DNA from: Minisyncoccota bacterium
Lineage (GTDB): Bacteria; Patescibacteriota; Minisyncoccia; Phycocordibacterales; UBA2100
Assembly (NCBI GenBank): GCA_020058565.1
Contig: JAGVDT010000056.1
Location: 1 to 6,505 of the forward strand
DNA length: 6,505 nt
Direction: 5' to 3'
Part shown: positions 1-5,101 of the stretch, piece after piece
Layout: the number at the start of each line of letters is the position of its first letter
How positions within the stretch are numbered: the stretch's first letter is position 1
Notes under the pieces: generated by a model
Database searches by the model: none
Seen by the model: the letters and a program-made list of their open reading frames with translations, nothing else
What the model was told of the DNA's origin: nothing
Program-made: the position numbers and the translations under genes

Positions 1-222
1 ACAGGAACAAAAATAATCATGGATTCCTTCGCCAAAGCATCAGGCTACAAATCATATGATTCGTGGGATTTCTACGCTACGACCGGCGACATGGCTAATT
101 GGCTGGCAAAAGAAAAAATCCCTGCCATAAGCGTGCTTCTCACCAACCACACGGATACCGAGTGGGACAAAAATCTTGCCGGCGTGAAGGCGGTGCTTCA
201 GAGCGTGGCTTCGGCTCAATAA
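1..222 (+). CDS. M14-type zinc carboxypeptidase, C-terminal end only (5' truncated by window)
   Basis: The reading frame is open from base 1, so this is the last 73 residues of a longer gene whose start lies outside the window. It aligns without gaps to the C-terminal end of the next gene: about 31 of 60 positions are identical, including the TGD, WLA, IPAI and NLAGV blocks. The two are therefore tandem paralogues of the M14 metallocarboxypeptidase type, which removes residues from peptides, in some subfamilies from peptidoglycan stem peptides. The zinc-binding half is not visible. Where M14 enzymes usually carry the catalytic Glu (the 'ITVE' strand; Glu263 of the neighbour), this copy reads 'ISVLL', so Glu is replaced by Leu. 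A second Glu a few residues later ('TEW') is kept in both copies. It may be a catalytically altered paralogue, or the family may use the other Glu. The stop codon overlaps the next start (TAATG), which implies coupled translation. Confidence 0.8.
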   Translation, partial: TGTKIIMDSFAKASGYKSYDSWDFYATTGDMANWLAKEKIPAISVLLTNHTDTEWDKNLAGVKAVLQSVASAQ

Positions 223-1091
223 TGCGCCTTTCTCCTGTAGTCTGGATATTCGGAATCTTCCTTCTGGCGCTCATAGGAGGCGGGTGGTTTGCTCTTGCCA
301 GCCTTAAGACTCCGCCTCCAGTCCCTTCGCCAGCCCCATTAGTGCAAAATCCCGTCCATAAGGTGATCGGGAAGTCCGTCGAGGGCAGAGACATAGAAGC
401 GTACACCTATGGCACCGGCGCAACCCATGTCGTTTTTGCAGGCGGCATGCACGGCGGTTACGAATGGAACAGCGTGCTTCTCGCATATCAGCTTATGGAT
501 TACCTCGATGCGCATCCAGACTTTGTTCCCACAAATGTTTCGGTGAGCGTCATTCCGGTCATAAATCCCGACGGATTGTTTACGATTATTGGCAAAACAG
601 GACGCTTTAGGCTTGAGGAGGTTCCAGAGGGCGATCACTCTGCGGGTCGCTTCAACGCCAACGGAGTCGATCTCAACCGCAATTTCGACTGCAAATGGCA
701 GTCGAAAAGCAAATGGCGGGACAGAGAAGTGAGCGCTGGCGCAGAGCCCTTTTCAGAACCCGAAGCGAAGGCGGTGCGTGATTTTATGCTGTCCAAGCGT
801 CCGAGTGCTGTGGTTTATTGGCATAGCCAGGCCAACGCCGTATATGCATCAGAATGCGAAGACGGAGTCCTGCCGGTAACCAAAGACATAATGAACACTT
901 ATGCGCGGGCCGCCGGCTACCCGGCGATAGAATCCTTTGACAGCTATGAAGTGACGGGGGACACGGAAGGCTGGCTGGCCTCGATAGGTATTCCAGCGAT
1001 AACGGTAGAAATGAAAACGCACACTACGGTCGAGTGGGAACAAAATTTGGCCGGTGTCGAGGCGGTACTGAGGTATTTTGCCGGGAAATGA
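222..1091 (+). CDS. Membrane-anchored M14-family zinc carboxypeptidase
   Basis: This 289-residue protein has an N-terminal hydrophobic segment (about residues 7-27) followed by a Pro-rich linker (30-40), so the catalytic domain probably sits outside the membrane on a signal anchor. No lipobox Cys is seen. M14 landmarks appear in order: 'GGMHGGYE' with likely zinc ligands His77 and Glu81, 'INPDG' at 114-118, 'GVDLNRNF' at 148-155 with the substrate-binding Asn-Arg pair, a third zinc ligand His201 in 'VYWHSQ', and 'ITVE' with probable catalytic Glu263. The first motif has three residues between His and Glu rather than the two of classical HxxE, which I take as a subfamily trait. The likely role is trimming of peptides or cell-wall stem peptides; the substrate cannot be read from sequence. 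I chose the ATG at 222 because it overlaps the previous stop by one base and immediately precedes the anchor. The frame is open further upstream, but that extension would overlap the previous gene and bury the anchor. No Shine-Dalgarno sequence is visible, consistent with coupling. Confidence 0.88.
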   Translation: MRLSPVVWIFGIFLLALIGGGWFALASLKTPPPVPSPAPLVQNPVHKVIGKSVEGRDIEAYTYGTGATHVVFAGGMHGGYEWNSVLLAYQLMDYLDAHPDFVPTNVSVSVIPVINPDGLFTIIGKTGRFRLEEVPEGDHSAGRFNANGVDLNRNFDCKWQSKSKWRDREVSAGAEPFSEPEAKAVRDFMLSKRPSAVVYWHSQANAVYASECEDGVLPVTKDIMNTYARAAGYPAIESFDSYEVTGDTEGWLASIGIPAITVEMKTHTTVEWEQNLAGVEAVLRYFAGK

Positions 1092-1114
1092 ATTCGCGCA
1101 CGCTGAGATCTCGA

Positions 1115-1143
1115 TTCACACAACGCTTCGGTAATGAGATAAT
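1115..1143 (+). promoter_or_regulatory. Promoter of the prepilin gene, predicting a leaderless mRNA
   Basis: TTCACA at 1115-1120 (5/6 to the -35 consensus) is followed after exactly 17 bases by GATAAT at 1138-1143 (5/6 to the -10 consensus). Transcription would start about seven bases after the -10, at 1150, which is the A of the prepilin ATG. No Shine-Dalgarno sequence lies between. This is the best-formed sigma70-type promoter in the window. Confidence 0.65.
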
Positions 1144-1149
1144 AAGAAC

Positions 1150-1629
1150 ATGAAGCGCGGATTCACTTTGATAGAGGTTCTTGTGGTCATCGCCATTCTT
1201 GGCGTCCTGGCGGCCATTATGCTCGTGGCTTTTGGCGGCGCCAAGGATAAGGCCAGAGATACGCAGCGCAAAGCAGAGGTTTCGCAGTTTGGCCGCCTCC
1301 TCACGCTTGGCTGCTTCACACCCGATGCGGGACCAGGGGAATACGATCTGACGACGATAGTCGAAGAATTGCGAATCAAATATCCGCAATACTCGCAGGC
1401 ATTGTCCAATATACCGATCGATCCGCTCACGGGTAGCGAAACCGAGTCTGGATATCGCTACATCATAAGCGCTACGGGGCGCTGCGCGCTCTATGCGAAC
1501 CTGGAGAGCGCAGGCGAGCTCAGCACTTTGACTATCACTGCGCCGACAGCGGGAGCCGGGACGGGCGTCTTAGAAACGCCCATGACGGGCCCGAACGGCT
1601 CCAACAAATATTTCCAGGTTTCAAATTAA
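1150..1629 (+). CDS. Type IV prepilin / type II pseudopilin-like protein
   Basis: This 159-residue protein has a textbook class III signal. A short basic leader (MKRG) precedes the prepilin peptidase site, with cleavage expected between Gly4 and Phe5 to give a mature N-terminus FTLIE with the conserved Glu at position 5. It is followed by the hydrophobic helix (about 5-28) that packs into the filament core. A charged helix continues (AKDKARDTQRKAEV, about 31-44), then a globular domain with 'IPIDPLTG' at 89-96, a motif I associate with Patescibacteria pilins. Two Cys residues, 55 and 112, could form a disulfide outside the cell. The tail (131-159) is Gly/Thr/Pro/Asn-rich and probably flexible. 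No pilus ATPase, platform protein or prepilin peptidase is in view, so it must be processed by machinery encoded elsewhere. Whether it is a major pilin, a minor pilin or a pseudopilin cannot be decided. It has its own promoter just upstream, so it is probably transcribed separately from the M14 pair. Confidence 0.9.
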   Translation: MKRGFTLIEVLVVIAILGVLAAIMLVAFGGAKDKARDTQRKAEVSQFGRLLTLGCFTPDAGPGEYDLTTIVEELRIKYPQYSQALSNIPIDPLTGSETESGYRYIISATGRCALYANLESAGELSTLTITAPTAGAGTGVLETPMTGPNGSNKYFQVSN

Positions 1630-1636
1630 TATTTCA

Positions 1637-1644
1637 TATACAAT
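1637..1644 (+). promoter_or_regulatory. Possible -10 element for the META-domain gene
   Basis: TATACAAT contains two overlapping -10-like hexamers: TATACA at 1637-1642 and TACAAT at 1639-1644 (5/6). They lie five to seven bases before the ATG at 1649, which would give a leaderless transcript. No convincing -35 was found at 16-18 bases upstream, so the call rests on the -10 and on the same spacing at other genes here. Confidence 0.4.
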
Positions 1645-1648
1645 ACGT

Positions 1649-2566
1649 ATGGATAGAATTCCTTATGCAGTTGCGGTGATCCTAGCGGTGTTGCTAGCCG
1701 CGTATGTGCTGAGTTTGCGTGCGCCGGCTCAGCCTGTACAAAATGGAGGTGATGCGCTGTATGGCAGCGATTATCAAAGCATCGCGTACAAGATAGACGG
1801 CTCAGTCGTTAAACTAGAAAACGGCGTCTCTGAAACCGAGGCAGCGCCGGGCTCTGCCTCAAAAGTAGTCACCAGATATTTCGGCAACCTCGCGCAAGGC
1901 GATCTTACCGGCGATGGCACTGTGGACCTCGCGTTTCTGTTAACCCAGGAAACAGGCGGAAGCGGGATCTTTTACTACCTTGTCGCAGCCATTCAGCAGG
2001 CTGACGGCAGATACAGCGGCACTTCAGGAGTGCTGCTGGGGGACAGAATCGCACCGCAAACGACTGAGATTCGCGACGGCAAAGTCATCGTAAATTACGC
2101 GGTGCGTAAAGCCGGTGAGCCGATGACTACGCGGCCAAGCGAAGGCAAAAGCATGGTGCTTAAACTCGATACTGCCTCCGGCCAATTTGGCGAAGTGGTT
2201 CAAAATTTCGAGGGCGAAGCTGACCCGGCGCGCATGAATCTCGAAATGCATACCTGGCACTGGATCGAAGCGGTATTCAACGACGGCACAGAAATATTCC
2301 CCAAAGAGCCCTCCAAATTCACCATCACATTCAAAGACGGCAGATTTTCAGCGACCACCGACTGCAATTCTATGAGTTCTTCCTATGAGGCAAAAGATGG
2401 CACGATAACATTTGGGCCAATAGCCATGACCAAGATGTTTTGCGAAGGATCGCAGGAAGGGGACTTTGCGAAGATATTTGAGGCCGCAAGCGGCTACCAC
2501 TTTACCTCGCGAGGCGAGTTGATTTTCGACCTCAAAGCGGACGGTGGCACTGCCACTTTCAAGTAG
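1649..2566 (+). CDS. Exported, membrane-anchored protein with C-terminal META/HslJ-like domain
   Basis: This 305-residue protein has an N-terminal hydrophobic segment (about residues 6-23) with no lipobox Cys, so it is probably a signal anchor exposing the rest outside the membrane. The first half (about 40-190) carries 'GDLTGDGTVDLAFLL' at 84-98, an Asp-rich loop (Asp85, Asp89, Asp93) like the Ca-binding loops of FG-GAP/VCBS or dockerin-type repeats. I see one such loop only. The second half (about 203-305) matches the META/HslJ pattern: Trp203/Trp205 at the start, a 'FTITFKDGRFSATTDCNS' strand pair, 'SYEAKDGTITFGPIAMTKMFC', and a final 'ELIFDL' strand. In related domains the central 'GCN' contains a conserved Cys; here it reads 'DCN' (Cys239), and Cys265 may be its disulfide partner. 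HslJ/META proteins are envelope proteins linked to stress or antibiotic tolerance in other bacteria, but no activity can be assigned here. The ATG at 1649 has no Shine-Dalgarno sequence and follows a -10-like element. Confidence 0.75.
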   Translation: MDRIPYAVAVILAVLLAAYVLSLRAPAQPVQNGGDALYGSDYQSIAYKIDGSVVKLENGVSETEAAPGSASKVVTRYFGNLAQGDLTGDGTVDLAFLLTQETGGSGIFYYLVAAIQQADGRYSGTSGVLLGDRIAPQTTEIRDGKVIVNYAVRKAGEPMTTRPSEGKSMVLKLDTASGQFGEVVQNFEGEADPARMNLEMHTWHWIEAVFNDGTEIFPKEPSKFTITFKDGRFSATTDCNSMSSSYEAKDGTITFGPIAMTKMFCEGSQEGDFAKIFEAASGYHFTSRGELIFDLKADGGTATFK

Positions 2567-2627
2567 TATCTCCTCTAGAGGACAACTTCACTGTGGATTT
2601 TGGCAGTACTGACGCACGCAGTTTTCT

Positions 2628-2656
2628 TTGACGAGATTAACTTTTTGTGTTAAAGT
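2628..2656 (+). promoter_or_regulatory. Promoter (-35 plus extended -10) of the small zinc-ribbon gene
   Basis: TTGACG at 2628-2633 (5/6) is followed after 17 bases by TAAAGT at 2651-2656 (4/6). A TGn extended -10 element at 2648-2650 supports the weaker hexamer. The expected transcription start, about seven bases on, is 2663, the A of the ATG chosen for the 52-residue gene. This again predicts a leaderless mRNA and helps to show that the short reading frame is real. Confidence 0.6.
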
Positions 2657-2662
2657 CATGGC

Positions 2663-2821
2663 ATGGCAAAGACATTCAACAAAAACGGCAAATGGATCGA
2701 CAAACCAGGCAAAATCGTGATCCACGAGTGCAAATGCGGCTCAAAATTCATCAAAACCCGTCGCAATCAGAAAATGTGCCTTCCGTGCATTGCTGGGAGC
2801 AAGCTCCTGGTCCGTGCCTAG
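2663..2821 (+). CDS. Small Cys4 zinc-ribbon-like protein, function unknown
   Basis: This 52-residue frame begins MAKTFNKNGK and ends KLLVRA. It holds four cysteines in two pairs: Cys23-Lys-Cys25 (CxC) and Cys39-Leu-Pro-Cys42 (CxxC), 13 residues apart. That is the layout of a small zinc ribbon or treble-clef knuckle. The protein is very basic (many Lys and Arg, including KTRRNQK between the knuckles), so RNA, DNA or ribosome binding is plausible but inferred. It is not a ribosomal protein that I recognise. The start is supported by a promoter whose +1 falls on this ATG. Another ATG five bases upstream is in a different frame. The next gene's promoter overlaps the end of this one. Frames overlapping on the same strand look like shadows: only this one has a promoter, a Cys motif and a natural composition. 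Confidence 0.72.
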   Translation: MAKTFNKNGKWIDKPGKIVIHECKCGSKFIKTRRNQKMCLPCIAGSKLLVRA

Positions 2822-2829
2822 CCAAAATC

Positions 2830-2838
2830 TGCTAAAAT
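2830..2838 (+). promoter_or_regulatory. Extended -10 promoter of the 166-residue gene
   Basis: TGCTAAAAT is an extended -10 (TGn followed by TAAAAT, 5/6). No good -35 is seen, which extended -10 promoters can tolerate. Transcription would start near 2845, leaving a leader of about four bases before the ATG at 2849, too short for a Shine-Dalgarno sequence. Confidence 0.55.
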
Positions 2839-2848
2839 AAAGCCCTGT

Positions 2849-3349
2849 ATGGGTTCGTCAGGTGTTAGGCACAGGCCTAAAAAAAAGGTTCCGCGGTCGA
2901 AAATAGCTCGTCCCGAGCATGTTTTGCATTGGCCGCGCTTTGTCTTTTGGCACCTAGCGACGCCCATACACCCGTTTCTTAGAAAGGCCTCGGCAAAGCT
3001 GGGGCTCGTCAAATTCGACCAATTCCTCGACGGCAAAGGCCGTCAGAAATTCTTGATCGGGACGATTCATCCTGACCATTCAGAGGAGTCATTGGTAGAG
3101 CATCTGATCGGCTTGGGCTACGCAGGCAATACCGTAGCCTGGCAGGACAGTGGGGAAGTGGCCTCGCTACGCCTCACCGACGGTTTTCGTTTCCAGTACC
3201 ACATCAGGATATTTGATGACGGCGAAGTGCGCGGGCACTACGAATACACACCCGAGGCTCATCCTCTAAAACACTACTACGAGGTGGATATGGAGGAGCG
3301 CAGGGACTACTTTTTGAAACTTTTAGATGGAAAAATCGTCCCAAACTAG
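2849..3349 (+). CDS. Conserved-looking hypothetical protein, 166 residues
   Basis: I do not recognise a named domain. The first 50 residues are strongly basic (RHRPKKKVPRSK at 7-18) with several aromatic and His residues (HVLHWPRFVFWH at 24-35). This could contact nucleic acid or a membrane surface and might form a short amphipathic helix. The remainder (about 52-166) looks like a compact alpha/beta domain: a strand 'KFLIGTIHPDH' at 67-77, a helix 'SLVEHLIGLGY' at 81-91, then alternating strands 'GEVASLRLT', 'FRFQYHIRIFDDGEVRGHYEYTP' split around an Asp-Asp-Gly turn, and a C-terminal acidic helix 'MEERRDYFLKLL' at 148-159. There is no transmembrane segment and no Cys. The start is supported by the extended -10 just upstream. 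It ends six bases before a 17-bp inverted repeat that separates it from the next gene. The protein composition is natural, and the frame shows no sign of decay. Confidence 0.7.
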   Translation: MGSSGVRHRPKKKVPRSKIARPEHVLHWPRFVFWHLATPIHPFLRKASAKLGLVKFDQFLDGKGRQKFLIGTIHPDHSEESLVEHLIGLGYAGNTVAWQDSGEVASLRLTDGFRFQYHIRIFDDGEVRGHYEYTPEAHPLKHYYEVDMEERRDYFLKLLDGKIVPN

Positions 3350-3354
3350 GCCTC

Positions 3355-3458
3355 GGTACCACACCAACTTTACAATTACCCTAAGTGAAGCTCAAAATCT
3401 AGCGTGTCTCTTTCGACAAACTGCAAATACAGTACAAATCAAAAGTTGGTGTGGTACC
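3355..3458. repeat. Perfect 17-bp inverted repeat enclosing 70 bp
   Basis: The left arm GGTACCACACCAACTTT (3355-3371) is the exact reverse complement of the right arm AAAGTTGGTGTGGTACC (3442-3458). Bases just outside and just inside the arms do not pair, so the repeat is sharply bounded. The 70-bp interior (3372-3441) has no gene and no clear second hairpin. The element fills most of the gap between the 166-residue gene and the 513-residue gene, and the right arm ends 22 bases before a perfect -10 box. It could form a long RNA or DNA stem-loop, act as a pair of protein-binding sites, or be the remnant of a very small mobile element. No target-site duplication flanks it, and the right end is not followed by the T-run of an intrinsic terminator. 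Confidence 0.85.
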
Positions 3459-3480
3459 TGGAAATTTTCCGAGAACGTTG

Positions 3481-3486
3481 TATAAT
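3481..3486 (+). promoter_or_regulatory. Consensus -10 box (TATAAT) of the 513-residue membrane-protein gene
   Basis: This is a perfect TATAAT. A 16-18-base spacer leads to no recognisable -35; instead the end of the inverted repeat (3442-3458) lies just upstream of that position, so an activator or repressor bound there could control it. Transcription would start near 3493, three bases before the in-frame GTG at 3496. This decides the start of that gene. Confidence 0.6.
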
Positions 3487-3495
3487 CCTGGACCT

Positions 3496-5037
3496 GTGCT
3501 TACAGAACCCATACGTGAACTTCTCGCTGAGGTTGCGCGCCATACTGCAGACGAAAAGCCGCAATCCGGTACCATCCTAGAGATCAACGGCATTGTTTCT
3601 GCTGCCGCAACTCTGTATGAAAAAGTCCGCTACCTCGTTGACTACCGCGAAGAGCATACGATACGCCGCGCTGCGATAGAGCGCATACTAAAAAGGCATG
3701 TACTCATAGAAAAGCGCGTAGTTGACGGCACAGCGCTGCTCCAGGAGCTTGTCGAAAGCCAGTATCTGCCAAAAGAATTCGCTACCGACGAGCTCGTTGA
3801 GTCTGTCGACAAGACTCTGAAGCGCTACATACAGCTCCAGTACCTTAGCGGCCGCAAACGCGATACTGCGCGCGTTCTTCTCAGCCTTGCCGCGACAGAA
3901 GTCGAGTCGCACATATCAGTCCATGAGTACGCGGTTGACAGTGCTTCGGTAGAGGCGCTCTACAAAGTAGTTCGACCGCACATAGTGCTGGGAGGGTATT
4001 CCGAAGAGCAAATCGACGTCCAAGTTTTTTGCGCGAGCCGCCGAGCTTTGCTTTCGTCTGACGATGCTGCGCTTAGGTATGCGCTGTGGCTGATGTTCGT
4101 TCCCGAGTGGCTCGAAGGGGATGTCAACGCTGATGAGCTTGCCGGCCGACTGTCGACGATTTTTGCCGGCATAGAACACGCCATCACGCATCCTATTCAG
4201 TGGCAGATCGCGCAGAGGATAAAAAACGAAAGCATCTGCTTCCGAATTATCCGAGAAATTCTAATGCAAAAGTATTCGGAGGCGCCGGGAATACTTTCTT
4301 CACCGGAACGTTTAGATGCCTTTACACGCGATTTCCTTGGGAAAAAGTACGAGCGCGAAAATGAGCGCATACAGTCCAGCGGAATCCGTGCAGTAATATA
4401 CCTTCTGGTCACCAAAATGGCCGCAGCTCTGGCCATAGAGTTGCCCTACGAAATGTATGTGCTGGGCTCTATTCACTATGTTCCGCTCGCGATAAACTTG
4501 CTGTTTCACCCACTACTTTTGTTCGCGCTAACGCGCCGCGTTAGAGCGCTCGGAGAGCACAACACCGAACTTATTCTTAAGGGCCTTCATCGTATACTAT
4601 ACGAAGGGCGCGGGCGCACGATTCGCGTCTACGCGCAGTACACCCGCTTCACGCGGTTTTTTGGATTTTTCTACGCAGTGCTTTTTCTTGGAGTTTTCGG
4701 GGCGATCATTACCGCGCTCCAGTTCCTCGAGTTCAACTTCGTGGGTGGCGCCCTTTTTCTGCTCTTTCTCGCCTTTGTCAGCTATTTTGCGTATCGCATA
4801 CGCTACAACGCGCGGCGCTGGAGAATAAGCGGGAGCGAAACCACGATAGCGCTCGTGGCGAATATGCTCGCGGTCCCGGTGATACGCGCTGGCCGCTGGC
4901 TTTCGCAAACATTTTCAAGCGTAAATATTTTCGTGATGGTGATGGATTTTCTGATAGAAACTCCATTCAAACTTATTCTCAGCTTTTCACATCAATTTAT
5001 TTTGTATCTTAAGGAAAAGGCAGATGAAGTCTACTAG
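3496..5037 (+). CDS. Large multi-spanning membrane protein of unknown function
   Basis: This 513-residue protein falls into two parts. Residues 1-295 are soluble, charged and mostly helical. They include 'NGIVSAAATLYEKVRYLVDYREEHTIRR' (about 31-58, quoted in outline) with many Arg/Lys and Glu, and 'AAIERILKRHVLIEKRVVDG' at 59-78. Residues 297-500 contain four clear hydrophobic spans: about 297-315, 326-345, 388-409 and 414-434. Two weaker, amphipathic ones follow near 449-463 and 476-500. Basic clusters (RRVRAL after span 2, RYNARRWR after span 4) suggest those loops are cytoplasmic, which would place the large N-terminal part in the cytosol. I see no ATPase, transporter, glycosyltransferase or protease motif, so no function is given. 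The start is GTG, chosen because a perfect -10 lies ten bases upstream. The frame is open to a GTG at 3451, but that start would sit inside the inverted repeat and upstream of the promoter. The layout resembles hypothetical proteins I associate with Parcubacteria. Confidence 0.78.
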   Translation: MLTEPIRELLAEVARHTADEKPQSGTILEINGIVSAAATLYEKVRYLVDYREEHTIRRAAIERILKRHVLIEKRVVDGTALLQELVESQYLPKEFATDELVESVDKTLKRYIQLQYLSGRKRDTARVLLSLAATEVESHISVHEYAVDSASVEALYKVVRPHIVLGGYSEEQIDVQVFCASRRALLSSDDAALRYALWLMFVPEWLEGDVNADELAGRLSTIFAGIEHAITHPIQWQIAQRIKNESICFRIIREILMQKYSEAPGILSSPERLDAFTRDFLGKKYERENERIQSSGIRAVIYLLVTKMAAALAIELPYEMYVLGSIHYVPLAINLLFHPLLLFALTRRVRALGEHNTELILKGLHRILYEGRGRTIRVYAQYTRFTRFFGFFYAVLFLGVFGAIITALQFLEFNFVGGALFLLFLAFVSYFAYRIRYNARRWRISGSETTIALVANMLAVPVIRAGRWLSQTFSSVNIFVMVMDFLIETPFKLILSFSHQFILYLKEKADEVY

Positions 5038-5101
5038 CACATTTCTGCTATTCGACCTATTTCTAAGTTGTGCGCGAGCAAACTCATAGTATTCTTCTTA
5101 G

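Noticed and set aside
99..221. Upstream extension of the M14 gene (frame open from 99)
   Set aside because: It would overlap the preceding paralogue by over 120 bases, adds a low-complexity basic stretch and buries the signal anchor; the TAATG junction at 220-224 gives a natural start.
1024..1430. Minus-strand reading frames opposite the prepilin gene
   Set aside because: They mirror a gene with an unmistakable prepilin signal, have shadow-like composition and no promoter or motif.
2544..2581. GTGGC/GCCAC triloop stem and the CCTCTAGAGG palindrome around the end of the META gene as a terminator
   Set aside because: The stem is five pairs inside the coding end with only TTT after it; the palindrome (2572-2581) has no loop and no T-run. 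Chance is adequate.
3355..3458. Calling the inverted repeat an insertion sequence, MITE or intrinsic terminator
   Set aside because: No transposase, no target-site duplication, no T-run after the right arm and a 70-base loop; kept as a plain repeat.
3451..3495. GTG at 3451 as start of the 513-residue protein
   Set aside because: It lies inside the right arm of the inverted repeat and upstream of the TATAAT box; GTG at 3496 fits the promoter.
5035..5050. Hairpin TAGCA/TGCTA after the membrane-protein gene as a terminator
   Set aside because: Only five pairs, AT-rich, starts on the stop codon and has no T-run.
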